From contig JBLWGC010000213.1 of NCBI GenBank assembly GCA_048772705.1, positions 372,001 to 436,000 of the forward strand: a stretch of DNA of 64,000 bases, in the 5' to 3' direction. The notes beneath the pieces are model-generated. The model was not told where the DNA came from, did not search any database, and worked only from the letters and a program-made list of their open reading frames with translations. Origin of the DNA: Leidyana gryllorum EB-2025a (taxonomy: Eukaryota > Apicomplexa). Of this stretch, positions 11,276 to 21,300 are shown piece by piece (within the stretch, counting starts at the first letter, position 1; each line of letters starts with the position of its first letter). Position numbers and translations under genes: made by a program.

Positions 11276-11928
11276 TCACACTCTCTCGCTCTGTTCGGCT
11301 AACGGAGTTGAATCCGCTTTCTCGCCCTTCAATAGGGCATACTGGCCACGCTGAGCAAACTGGTCCACCGACCACGACAAGTGCACACCGAAGAGTGTGC
11401 CAACCAAACCCACAATCACGAAGCACAGAATGTACTTGGAAGCTTTGGTACTCTTGTCAGTTGACGCCTCCCACTGATAGTTAAGGACTGATCTTTCGGC
11501 AAAGGTTACACTGACTCACCGCGAAAGTGCTCACACAGACGGCCAGGGCGAGCAGATGAAGAGCCAAAGTACTGTAGACACACACAATCGGCTGCTGGTG
11601 GCGGGCGACTCACATCAAGTATCCCCAGAAGGCGAGTTTGGTGAGTTTGGGGGAGAGAGTCTTGGCGGCAGCTACAGTGACACCGCAAACTACCAACTGC
11701 CACAGGGCTAAGTCTGTTGGACACACTTGTTTGGCAGTCTCCTCGAAAGAACCTACGGTAGAATTGATTCAAGTAGAGGCCGAGGACGAGCACTTCGATG
11801 AAGGTGGCCACTGCTAGAACTCGCAACCCATCTTGCAGGCTGAATGGCCCCAAGCCGCGGAGAGGGCGGCAGTGAAAGAAACGAGCAGACGGTTCGTCAC
11901 CAGGGTGCATGCTGACAGTGATACTCAT
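11276..11928 (-). CDS. four-helix integral membrane protein, family unknown
   Basis: Exons 11757-11928, 11614-11713, 11520-11571 and 11276-11473 give 173 residues; introns are 43, 42 and 46 nt and all are phase-consistent. Four hydrophobic segments follow: LRVLAVATFIEVLVLGLYL, LALWQLVVCGVTVAAAKTL, ITLALHLLALAVCVSTFA and YILCFVIVGLVGTLFGVHL, with a short charged C-tail. The exon boundaries fall between helices 1/2, 2/3 and 3/4. An AATAAA hexamer (minus strand, 11259-11264) lies just after the stop and could serve polyadenylation. No family recognised. The start is 21 bp from the stop of the chorein-domain gene. Confidence 0.7.
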
Positions 11929-11949
11929 GCAGGGCGTAATTCCATCTAT

Positions 11950-13354
11950 CTATCTGGGCGGAGGATCCCACGTAGAATGCGACCGATTGTGCGTTGTGAC
12001 CAGGGGACTCTGCTTCATAGGATTAACATTGTATGCTCGGGGGGGAGGGGGTTGCGACATCTGACGGGAAGGAGGGGGTAAGGGCATCATCTGGTGTGAC
12101 CCCGATGAGAACACTCCGCGGGGCGGAGGGGCGTTTGACATCGGAAAGGGGTGGAGATTACGTCTACGAGGTTGGGGCACACTCTCGGAGGAGTGCGAAA
12201 CACCGTCCACGACCTTCATTTGAGCGGGCGGTTTCGAAGTTCTACATACTTGATGGCACCCTCTAAGGGAATTTCGTGGCCTGGAAAGCGGGCAGTGAGG
12301 TTGGTGGGACCGGACCTCGTAGGAGTACTGGCCGGACGCGGACTCTGGACTGGGATGTGGATGAGTCTGACTGCTGTCCTCGTAACTGGACGACGGCAGA
12401 TTCGCATGATGGTGGTGATGATATGGATGGTGTTGCATGTGAGTGCTGTGCCCCGTCAAGTGATGGTGTACTTTGGCACTGATAGTCCGTCGGAGTGAGG
12501 GCACCGGGACTGTAGTAGTGGCCTCGTCGCTCTTCCGGGTGATCCCACGACGAAGCTGGGGACCCTGGGCACTCGTCGTCCTCCCGTGCTTGAAGATCTT
12601 CTTCATTTGCTTCGGGGACAAATAGACCACTTCGTTATCCACCAGTGGAGCAGAAGCCGTTGGCGGAGGATATTGAGATGGCACCTCAGTCACTGTTTGA
12701 CAGGCTGGACAATACATAGGCAGAGGATAACCTTCCTCCCCTCCAGTCCATATAGCGGGAGGATTACACGAGTGTCGTGGACACCCTGGCTGATGGTAAT
12801 TCGTGCTCATTACCGGGCTCAAAATAGCATGGCTTCGGGGGTCAATAATCGGATGTTCTCTATGAGGAAGCATTTCTTCGTCGTCAGGGGTAAGCAGATC
12901 GTTCAATCCCTTCTTCATCACACGCCCAAGTGTTTTCAAAGCGTTTGGCCGAACTCGAATGTCCACACCGTTCATTTGCATCTATTACACTTTGTCGGCC
13001 CCGCTAGTTTCGCCTAACCACTCACCGTGACAACACCGGGTAACGTGGTATAACACAAACGTAGGAGACCTATACGACCCTCTTCGATACGCATGTCAGC
13101 TTGCGCTTTCTGAACGCGTCGATCATTGTAAAACGATGCCCTCAGGCGGCGGCGGTACCTCTAATTCATGATTGATGGCCTCTGGCCTCAGAATGAGGTC
13201 CTTCACGACCAGGCCATCAACGAAAGATATTTCGACGCCTTCCTTCTTGAGCGCTGCATTATTCAGCTGTAGTCACCACTGGTCACCAGGTCAACTCACG
13301 TTCACAAAAGGCCTGTAAAAAGTGGTTGAATACTGTGCGAAGGATGGCGTCCAT
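11950..13354 (-). CDS. short chorein/VPS13-N domain protein with His/Pro-rich tail
   Basis: Exons 13300-13354, 13159-13253, 13026-13109 and 11950-12981, 421 residues, all phases consistent. The spliced N-terminus (about 115 residues) matches the chorein N-terminal domain of the VPS13/ATG2 bridge-like lipid-transfer family: MDAILRTVFNHFLQAF, VEISFVDGLVVKDLILRPEA, and a final strand VTMQMNGVDIRVRP. The rest (about 300 residues) is low-complexity: a His-rich block (HHPYHHHHH), many Pro, Ser and Arg. Real VPS13/ATG2 proteins continue for thousands of residues with the lipid groove; none is present here. It may be a capping or dominant-negative partner, or a degenerate paralogue; that is speculation. 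Confidence 0.7.
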
Positions 13355-13396
13355 AGTTACGAAAACAAAACACAAATTTACGAGAGGAATCAACCA
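13355..13396. promoter_or_regulatory. 42-bp intergenic gap between divergent start codons
   Basis: Only 42 bp separate the ATG of the chorein-domain gene (minus, 13352-13354) from the ATG of cystathionine beta-synthase (plus, 13397). If both starts are right, both core promoters and 5' UTRs must fit here or overlap the neighbouring coding sequence. No TATA-like element seen. Confidence 0.45.
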
Positions 13397-15092
13397 ATGG
13401 AAGGATTCTTGAACGAGTGTTTGAACGCGTGTGTCTCGCGTGACCACATCCACGCTCCGGCGTACAACTCCAAGCGTACTGAGGTTGACTCCTCTCACCC
13501 CAAAGCGGACCGGGGCAACAGAGTCGTTCCCCCGGTGTACAACAGTGCTGTCGAGGCAATCGGCAACACGCCCATCTTCCGCTTGCACAAGCTGGAGAAA
13601 AAGTATGGATTGGAGTGTGAGTTTTATGTGAAGGCGGAGTTCATGTCCGTCGGAGGATCCGTGAAGGATCGGATTGCTCGCCGAATGGTGGAGATGGGGG
13701 AAGCGGAAGGGTCCATCAAACCTGGTGACGTGATTATTGAAGCGACAAGTGGGAACACGGGAATTGGCTTGGCCTTGATGTGCGCTGCTCGTGGGTATCA
13801 AATGGTTGTGGTCATGCCAGAAAAGATGTCTGCTGAGAAGGCGAATGCTTTGAAAGCCTTGGGGGCCAAAGTCATCAGAACACGCACTTCAGCAACATGG
13901 AGTGATGATGACTCACACATTGTGACAGCCTATCGCTTGCTGGAGGAAATCAACAGTCGGTGCGAGAACACCGGCATTCGGGCTTTCCTATTTGACCAGT
14001 GAGTGCTGACAGTTGAGAAGAGCGCGTGTCATTGATTGGGTTGTTAGGTACCAATCGGTTGGTAATGTTCTGGCTCACTATCAGGAGACAGCGCAGGAGA
14101 TCCTCGATCAGATGGACAACAAGGTGGATGTGTTGGTTGCAGGAACAGGAACTGGGGGTACGATGACTGGGATTGCGCAGCGACTCAAGGAGGCCCTGCC
14201 CAACTGCCGGGTTGTCGGTGTAGATCCTGAAGGCTCCCTACTGCACTATCCTCGATCAGAGTGGGACAAGCACACTACCAGTGCGTACGAAGTGGAGGGC
14301 GTTGGCTATGATTTTATGCCTCCCGTATGCCACACTGACCTCGTGGACGAGTGGCAGGTGGTGAACGACAAGGATGCGTTCAACCGGGCTCGTGAGGTGG
14401 TGGCTTTGGAAGGGCTTCTGATGGGCGGCTCATGTGGGTGCTCGTTGGAGGCTGGGTTGCGAGTGGCCCGTACGTTGGAGAAAGGAAAGCGAATCGTTGT
14501 TGTGCTGCCCGACTCCATTCGCAACTATTTGACCAAATATGCTTCTGATCCCTGGATGCATTTCCACGGTTTCAAGCCGGTGGAGTTTGGTGCCGACAAG
14601 CGGAGTGTGAAAGAGTTACTGGCGAAGGCGGATCTCAAGCTGACAAAGCTGCGCGATCTCCCGCAGATGGGCCCGAAAACCTCGTGTATCGAGGCGTACA
14701 GGTTGCTGAAGACGGCACCGCATGGGGCTGGAATCGTGAAGGACGGGGACAAGGAGATTTTGGGATTCATCACACTGGACGATCTGGTCCCCACCCTGAC
14801 GAAGAGCGATGGGAACCCGCAGAAACCCGTGGATGAGATCGTCACTTTCAAATCGTTTTTCCCGATCTCATACGAGTTGGATGCGAGTGCCCTGAGTACA
14901 GTGATCGAAGCTTGTCGGATGGGCTCGAAACAGAATGCGGCGCTCGTTGTGTTGATGCCCAGTCTGAAAGCTGATGAGGTCGACGCTAATTCTAACCGCC
15001 TCAAGTTCAAGGAAACGACGCCCGAGGAAGCCTTAGATTGCGAATTTTTGAGCACGCCACAACAACTAGATATTCTGGCTGCTCGATTTTAG
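13397..15092 (+). CDS. CBS: cystathionine beta-synthase
   Basis: Exons 13397-13998 and 14048-15092, 548 residues, close to the human enzyme (551). It condenses serine and homocysteine to cystathionine in transsulfuration. The PLP lysine is in GGSVKDR, followed by the phosphate/substrate loop ATSGNTGIGLAL and the second glycine-rich loop GTGTGGTMTGIA. The C-terminal 150 residues form a regulatory region with a CBS-pair-like part (KTSCIEAYRLLK, GFITLDDLVPTL), as in enzymes responding to S-adenosylmethionine. An N-terminal Cys/His pair (ACVSRDHIH) could be a haem ligand site like that of animal CBS, but the spacing differs, so this is uncertain. The TAG stop (15090-15092) directly abuts the ATG of the next gene. 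Confidence 0.95.
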
Positions 15093-15754
15093 ATGGATTT
15101 AGCAGCATTTTGCCGTGGCGGAGCCCGCTGGACGGGTCTCGTGGGCTCACTGCTCACGCTTCTACTTGGCCTCATACACATCTTCTCAATAAAAGCACGC
15201 GTCTACTGGCCCCGTCAGGGCATTAACTGGAAAGCCTGGAATGGCATTTCGGATTGGCTGGGCAATGACTTAGGCTTTCCGAACGAGCAGTTGGACGACT
15301 TCAACATGAAGTGGAGTGATGACTTGCAGCAGTACACTTGGAGAGGGCAACTCTTCAGCCTGCGACCGGATATACTCTGTAAGTGTGAGAATCTCTTCAA
15401 AACTCTTTGGCAGTGGATGTGTGGACTCCCTTCGTCGTCGGGCTGATTGGATTCGCTGCTCATTGTAAAGACTATCGTCGGCTGCGATTCGTAACCGAAT
15501 CATTCGTTAATTACTTCGTAAGATACTGGGAAGAGAGAGAGACCGTTCGACACAACTTGCAGATCTGGAACATGTTCCAAGGCCTATTTGCCACCATAGC
15601 CTACGAAGGTGGCATTGGTATTTTGTTCTCCATCCCCGTGTGGATGTCGGCTTTCCTGAGCTTCATGTCGCTAATGCTGGACGACGGGGACGCTTGTCTG
15701 GAACTCAACTTGAGGTGTTCCCTGAGACCTCGTCGCTCAGAGCCCGTGTCATAA
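15093..15754 (+). CDS. small multi-pass membrane protein, family unknown
   Basis: Exons 15093-15378 and 15414-15754, 208 residues; the intron is only 35 nt (GTAAGT...GGCAG). Hydrophobic segments: GLVGSLLTLLLGLIHIF near the N-terminus, WTPFVVGLIGFAAH in the middle, and ILFSIPVWMSAFLSFMSLML toward the C-terminus, with a Trp-rich, acidic stretch between the first two. The ATG immediately follows the CBS stop with no intervening base. Nothing links it functionally to CBS. No family recognised. Confidence 0.65.
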
Positions 15755-15767
15755 AAAAAGAGTAGAG

Positions 15768-16719
15768 ATGTGGGAGCCTTCCAAACCCCCCACGCTGCAC
15801 TGGATAGCTATCCTGAAGCACTTGGGTAAAGCCAGTTGGGATGCAGTTCGATCGATTGCTCCCCGACCTGTTCTTCCCGACCGATCAGTCAGGATCTTGC
15901 TCTGGGGATCCAAACGGTCGGGAAAGACGACCATACTATACAGATGGAAGCTTGAGTCCTTCATTCCCACTGTGAGCCGGACGCCTCAAGAAGAGGAGTG
16001 TCAATGAAACTTCTCCACACTCAGGCCCCCACTTTCGGAATGCTGGAGGAGTCGTTCACTTATCAATGCCCTGCCTCTAATGGACTGTGCTCCGTAACGG
16101 TGGCAGAGATCGGCCGAGATCCGCAGAGTTATGAACGCCAGACTAGTGTGGTTTTGTCAATGAAGAAGGACTATGACGACGATGAGGACGACTCGCCCCG
16201 TGCGAGCAAAGGAGCGAACATATGTCGATGCCTCAGACTCTGCTGCTCGGTGTGCTTCAAATCACGTGCTCGACCCCGCGTGGTGGATTTCGGTGTCGAA
16301 GTCTGGACCCGTGTTGCTGGTGTGAGTGACCCCCCAACGAATGCAAACTCGAACCAATATAATGACGCACAGAGAGCTAACGCCGTGGTGTATGTGGTGG
16401 ACGCCTCCTGCCGGGCCTCCTTGATGGAAATGTTCGATGACATCAATGTGATAATGGAAAATGATCATTTAACGGCGCAAACCGCCAAGGTAGTCATCCT
16501 GGCCAACAAACAGGTACGCATGCCGAACTGAAACAACGCTCTCTCTGTTCGCAGGATGTTGTAGGCGCGGTACGTCCAAACGAAATAGAGAAAATGTTGG
16601 ATCTGCCTGTGCGACTACGAGATCGCTGCCGAATATGGGGCTGCAGCGCCCTCACTGGCGACAATGTCGAAGAAGCCCTATCTTGGCTGGCGAGAGCAAA
16701 TGGCTGTAAAGCTGAGTAA
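15768..16719 (+). CDS. divergent ARF/ARL-like small GTPase
   Basis: Exons 15768-15971, 16025-16513 and 16555-16719, 285 residues. The splice at 15972-16024 joins FIPT to APTFGMLEE, recreating an ARF switch-I region. G1 (GSKRSGKTT), G4 (NKQD, formed across the last intron) and G5 (CSAL) are present. G3 is degenerate: the expected WDxxGQ reads WTRVAGV, losing the Asp and the Gln. An insert of about 50 residues before it holds an acidic DDDEDD run and a Cys cluster (CRCLRLCCSVC) that could be palmitoylated. A 35-residue amphipathic N-terminus precedes G1. GTP binding is plausible; hydrolysis by the usual mechanism is doubtful. Confidence 0.72.
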
Positions 16720-16765
16720 TTCGTCAATCTGAATGGAAATAGTTAGTCAATGTGCCAACCAATTC

Positions 16766-18361
16766 CTATATCTGCGAGGTACAACCTCTTTGGAGCTTTG
16801 TGATGAAAAATCCGCGACAAGCATGCGATTCAGGACCCGCTCGAATACATAAAGGGGCCCATTCCGGCATCTCGGGCACCTCTTCCGAGCAAACACTCTC
16901 GATCTTTGCAGTCCTCGGCCACGTGGGGAAAGGGTCTGTCACAGTCCATCCACACTCTGCCCCCACCTCTGACAAAACTCGGAGGACGACGTGCTCGTTC
17001 TCCTCAACGAATGTCGAACAAGTCGAGTAGCAAACGGTATCCGCTGAGGCTATCCGTAAGGCCTTTTCAAGCATTGTCACCTGAAAATCAGCCAATTGCC
17101 TCACACGCGCTTCCATGGCTGTGGCATCTTGCTGGTCTTTGCTATGCTCAGCTAATCCACTGCCACTGCAACTTGGATCTAACGACACCTTCAGGTTCTT
17201 GTGAGGCGGCGGAATCCCTAACGCTATTAGCAGACGACTTATACACATCTGCGAGTCACATTCGCACGTCGCCTGCCCGCAGTAGTCCACATCTTTGAGG
17301 AAGTCCGCTCTCAGGGCAACGGCCACCAGTTTCCCGTCGTCTCCACTCATCTTTACAATTGTTGAGTTTTTGTCGTGCCCCACCGGCAGCAATGTGTCAG
17401 GACTTAGAGCTGCTACCTGGTCAAGACCACTCTGAGTACTCACTCGCTTAACCAAGGTTCGAAATCGGGTCAAGTCTCGCTCGACCATAATCAAACAACC
17501 TCGCCCACTCAAATGACCTGAACAGAAGAAGATCGGACTCTATTACCTATCTCGATGCTTACTGAGAAAGCTGAGGGACTTGCTTCCGGGCGCAGCACAC
17601 ACATCCAGAACCACGTCTCCCGACTCAACACCCAGTGCGTGTGCTGATAAACACGACGCTCTATCCATCAATACCAACACCCCCTTTCTGAACATGTCTT
17701 CACTCTGCAAAAGAGGCTGGAGCGGTTTAGGATTGGTAGTTGAGATCACATTGGGCACCAAAGTGTCTGGTTCGGACTCAATTTTGGCTCGCTTGAGGAA
17801 TGCAATGGCTTCCTCCCTGGTAGAGCGGGACAGGTCCACTCGAATGTAGCGGGGTATGGCTTGTGTCCCCTTAGCAGATGCCTTTGGATCGCCCCCTTGT
17901 TTTACAAATGCAGCTTTCAGCTCGCTTGACTTAGATGCGAGTTCCTTGCGAACTCCGCCGCCCCCCCAAATTCGCTTTCCCTTGACCAAATCGTGGCATA
18001 CGACCAGCTGCAACAATCCCTGCAACAAATCTCTCTTGAGCTGGGCAGCTTTATGATCCTTCTTGGATATCGCTACTGGCCAATGCTCTTTGAGGGGAAG
18101 TTCGCTCCCTGGTCTAATTCGGCATTCTTTCAAGGTGGCTCTGAGGGTATCGAAGCTCTCCAGTGAGGCCACCACCAGTCCCAATATCTGTTATGAGATG
18201 ATAATTTATCATATAGTTCGGGAGGCCGCTTCGCCTACCGCCGGCACTTCTCGTTTGAAGCCTTGACCCTGAAACAAGCCGTAGACGGCGCTCTTGGGGG
18301 ACGCCTTGGTGCTGATTATCCTTAACAAGGCATCAGCGGCGTGCTGATATATCTTTGACAT
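16766..18361 (-). CDS. NSUN5/Rcm1-like rRNA cytosine-C5 methyltransferase
   Basis: Exons 18239-18361, 17563-18187 and 16766-17517, 499 residues. SAM-dependent RNA m5C methyltransferase of the NOL1/NOP2/sun family: SAM loop VCAAPGSKS, the two catalytic cysteines in DPSCSGSG and YSTCSTF, and the N-terminal block with FKREVPA and GLVVASLESFDTLRATL typical of NSUN5, which modifies large-subunit rRNA. The target is inferred from the family. The second intron (17518-17562) restores SFLS to HLSGRG after the SAM loop. The central insert between HDLVKGKR and RYIRVD is Gly/Lys/Ser-rich. It ends 46 bp from the convergent GTPase gene. Confidence 0.87.
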
Positions 18362-18394
18362 CAATTTTTGTTTTCCGCTAGCTACTAATTGTAT

Positions 18395-21300
18395 TTAGGC
18401 TGAAGTTGGTTCTGCTTCTGTCACTTCCTCGTCTTTGCTCTTAGATACATCCTTTGCGCTTTTCAGCAGCGCCATGTGCAAAAGAGGGCTCAACGGCCTG
18501 GTGCGTCCAGCCTGCTCGATAAATTTGGCCCCCCGGCTGACAACAAACTCTTTGCGCCTATCTTCATCAAGGCAAACGGTCAAATACTCGGCAACCAACT
18601 TTTTGACTAAGGAGTGGATCAACTCGATGGTCGAGATCTGCGAGTTCTGCGTACCTTTGTAGATGAACTGATCCATACTCGGAGACTTTGTAGCTACGAA
18701 GTCCTCTCGTGTAGGATTCGGGAAGAGCCAGTCGGGAACATCTGTAGTGGAGGCGTGAATTGGACAGAAAGGCTCCGCAGAGAACTCACGGATGATTCCA
18801 GTACAGGGGAACATGAAACATGGACGTCCTTGGAAGTGTTCCGGTGGGTCTGAAAGCGAACGATCGATGTCAACAGCGAACGAATACTGAGACTCACATT
18901 TCCGTCGTCCGAACCGATCCAGGAGCTCTGCTGGAGCGGGGAACGGAACGAAGAGTCGCTTGATGAGCCTTTCACGGTAGTAGAGAAGGATCCCCGCTTC
19001 ATAGGGACGGTTGGGCTCGATCGGCTTCCCATCGTCGATCAGTGTATCGAGAGGATTCAAGAAGCCTAATAGTCCGTACGTCTCAGCCTGGGCGTCCGAG
19101 GGGTGGAATAAGTAGTCCAACTCCACCTGAGTATTCGTAAGGATGGGGAATGAGCCATAGGGGAGCAGAAGTAGCCTACCATTCCGTGAAGCGAACCCTT
19201 CAGATACCTGTATAGAGAGTGGTGGAAGGGGTCGGGCTTATCTGGGTCGCCAGCCGGCAAAGTCGCGTCGAGTTGCTGTAGATGGTGATTTGATGGTATC
19301 AAACACCGACCGGCGTGCCAGATTTTCGCAGGATTGAATAGCAGAGACCAGTACAGGAACGTCGACAGACTGTAATCGATGGAGTCCCGTGCAGTACTCC
19401 ACAGAGGAAAGTTCCCATCCTGCTGCTGCGGAGAATCACTCGCCGATTGCGGTGCCTGACTTACGACGACGGGTGTTGTCTCGTCAGTCATAGTATTCGA
19501 ATCATCACCCCCAAGGACGGCCTTCATTTTGTCCCCGAAGGGATTCTCCGCGAGGAGGTTGGACGCCGCCCGGGAGTCGAAGAGGGTATAGGCCCGCGAA
19601 GTTTCGCTGTTGCCCACAGGATATATCTTGACCCGTCCATCAGAGTTGACAAAGCTGGGTCTCCATGTAGAGGGCGACTCTGCTAATTTAGCCTTGTCGC
19701 TATCGGAACACACTTCGTCGAGAGAGGTTAAATCATCATATTTGACATGATAGGCTCCAGACGCAGGAGCAGCTGTTCCCGCTGCCTCATAGATTGACCT
19801 GTCTGGGGTCGACGACAGTCTGCAGGAGCCGTCTTCCTTATCTATAGCCAAAGTCAGAGGGAACGTCGGTCGCCAGTCAAAGAATATCAGTCTTGTGCCA
19901 CTCTTGGCGCCCAGCGTATTTATCTGCTCCGCCAGTGCAGAGGGGGTGTCGAAGGGTGAGAACTGCTGAATTTTCTGTTGATTCTTCCAGTGCTCGTGCT
20001 CCGGATACACTGGTTCCTTGGAGGGCAGTCGCCAGAAACAGCTGGGACAGCTCACGACCTGACTGTCGGTGTGGAAGTGGAGCGCCTGCGACAGCAAAGC
20101 CATTCCAATAGTCCCACGAGTGCGGCTGAGCAGCAATGCACTTTGACCCAGACGCGAGAAAGCAAACTTGAGCCCCATTCCGTACTGAAGAGTGGGATGA
20201 CCACGTGTTGTATCACGTCTCTCCATGGGCCCGTCCCAATTGCCAAATCGCTTGAGGGCCCGATTGAATGTAGTGAACGCCAGACCCCTTCCATCATCCG
20301 TGATACTCAGATACAGCCCGCCTGTCGCTGCAGCTACACCAAAGTCCACACTGATATTAGTTGCTCGGGTGCTCAGAGCGCCAGAATTCTCCAAGAGGTT
20401 CCCGATGACGCTGAACGGCCATGTCACCATTGCTCCTAAGGTTGAGAAGAGACCGGGACAGAAATTCAGGCCACAAACCCATGGCGCTGAGTGACGAAGA
20501 TGCTCGGTGAATAATCTGCAAATCTCCTGACTGTTCACTGGCTCCATGCCCGCTTCCTTTCGACGCTTCAGGGCCTGCAGGGAATCCACATCTACTGGGC
20601 CGTCTTCTCCTGGGGGCGCTTCACCCGGAGCTGATCGCTTCCTTTTGCTCGGTTCCGTTTGCTGATACCAGTTCAGTTCGAACGGGTCCACCGACGGCAG
20701 TGCAACGATCCACGTGGTGGCATATTCGTTGTCCTGCCGAGGCGTCAACGTTCGGGTGGAAGTTCTCGAATATCCACCGTGGAACAACAATGCCGGCACA
20801 GGCGGCCGGGGACGAGTGGAGGGCAACGGGGAGAAGCAGTGGAAAAAGCTCACTGTCCCCCAAGCACGAGGCAGAGGATTCAGAAGCCGATCGCTGAAAG
20901 GCCTCAGTTGCGGAGCGATGGTTCGGATGAATCGAGCAGCAGTCAGTTTCGCCCCACTGCCCTGCAAGTCGAGTAATAGGAGACTTTCTCCAGTTTCCTA
21001 AAGGTTGACGTGGTCCAAAGTTTATTTCCTGGGGTCGACTTACCTCAGCAGCGGTGATGCCTCCGGCGAGCAGTAACACAATTCGAGTGGACCCGTCACA
21101 TGTCATCGAATACATTCCCAATTCGTACGCTCTGATCATTGCGGGCTCGATGGACAGACAGACTCCCGAATGCAGTGCTCGTTTCAGCAAGTCTGGTTGT
21201 GAAACCTCGGCTATCTCCAGAGGTTTGACGGTTGCTCGCCAGGCACCTTCCGTATCGCGGATGCAAAAGCGCTGGAGCCCTCCGGTGAGGACCGTTTGAC

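Noticed and set aside
14525-15055. Minus-strand ORF of 176 codons over the CBS regulatory domain
   Set aside because: Antisense shadow of a conserved enzyme; no motif and no splice support.
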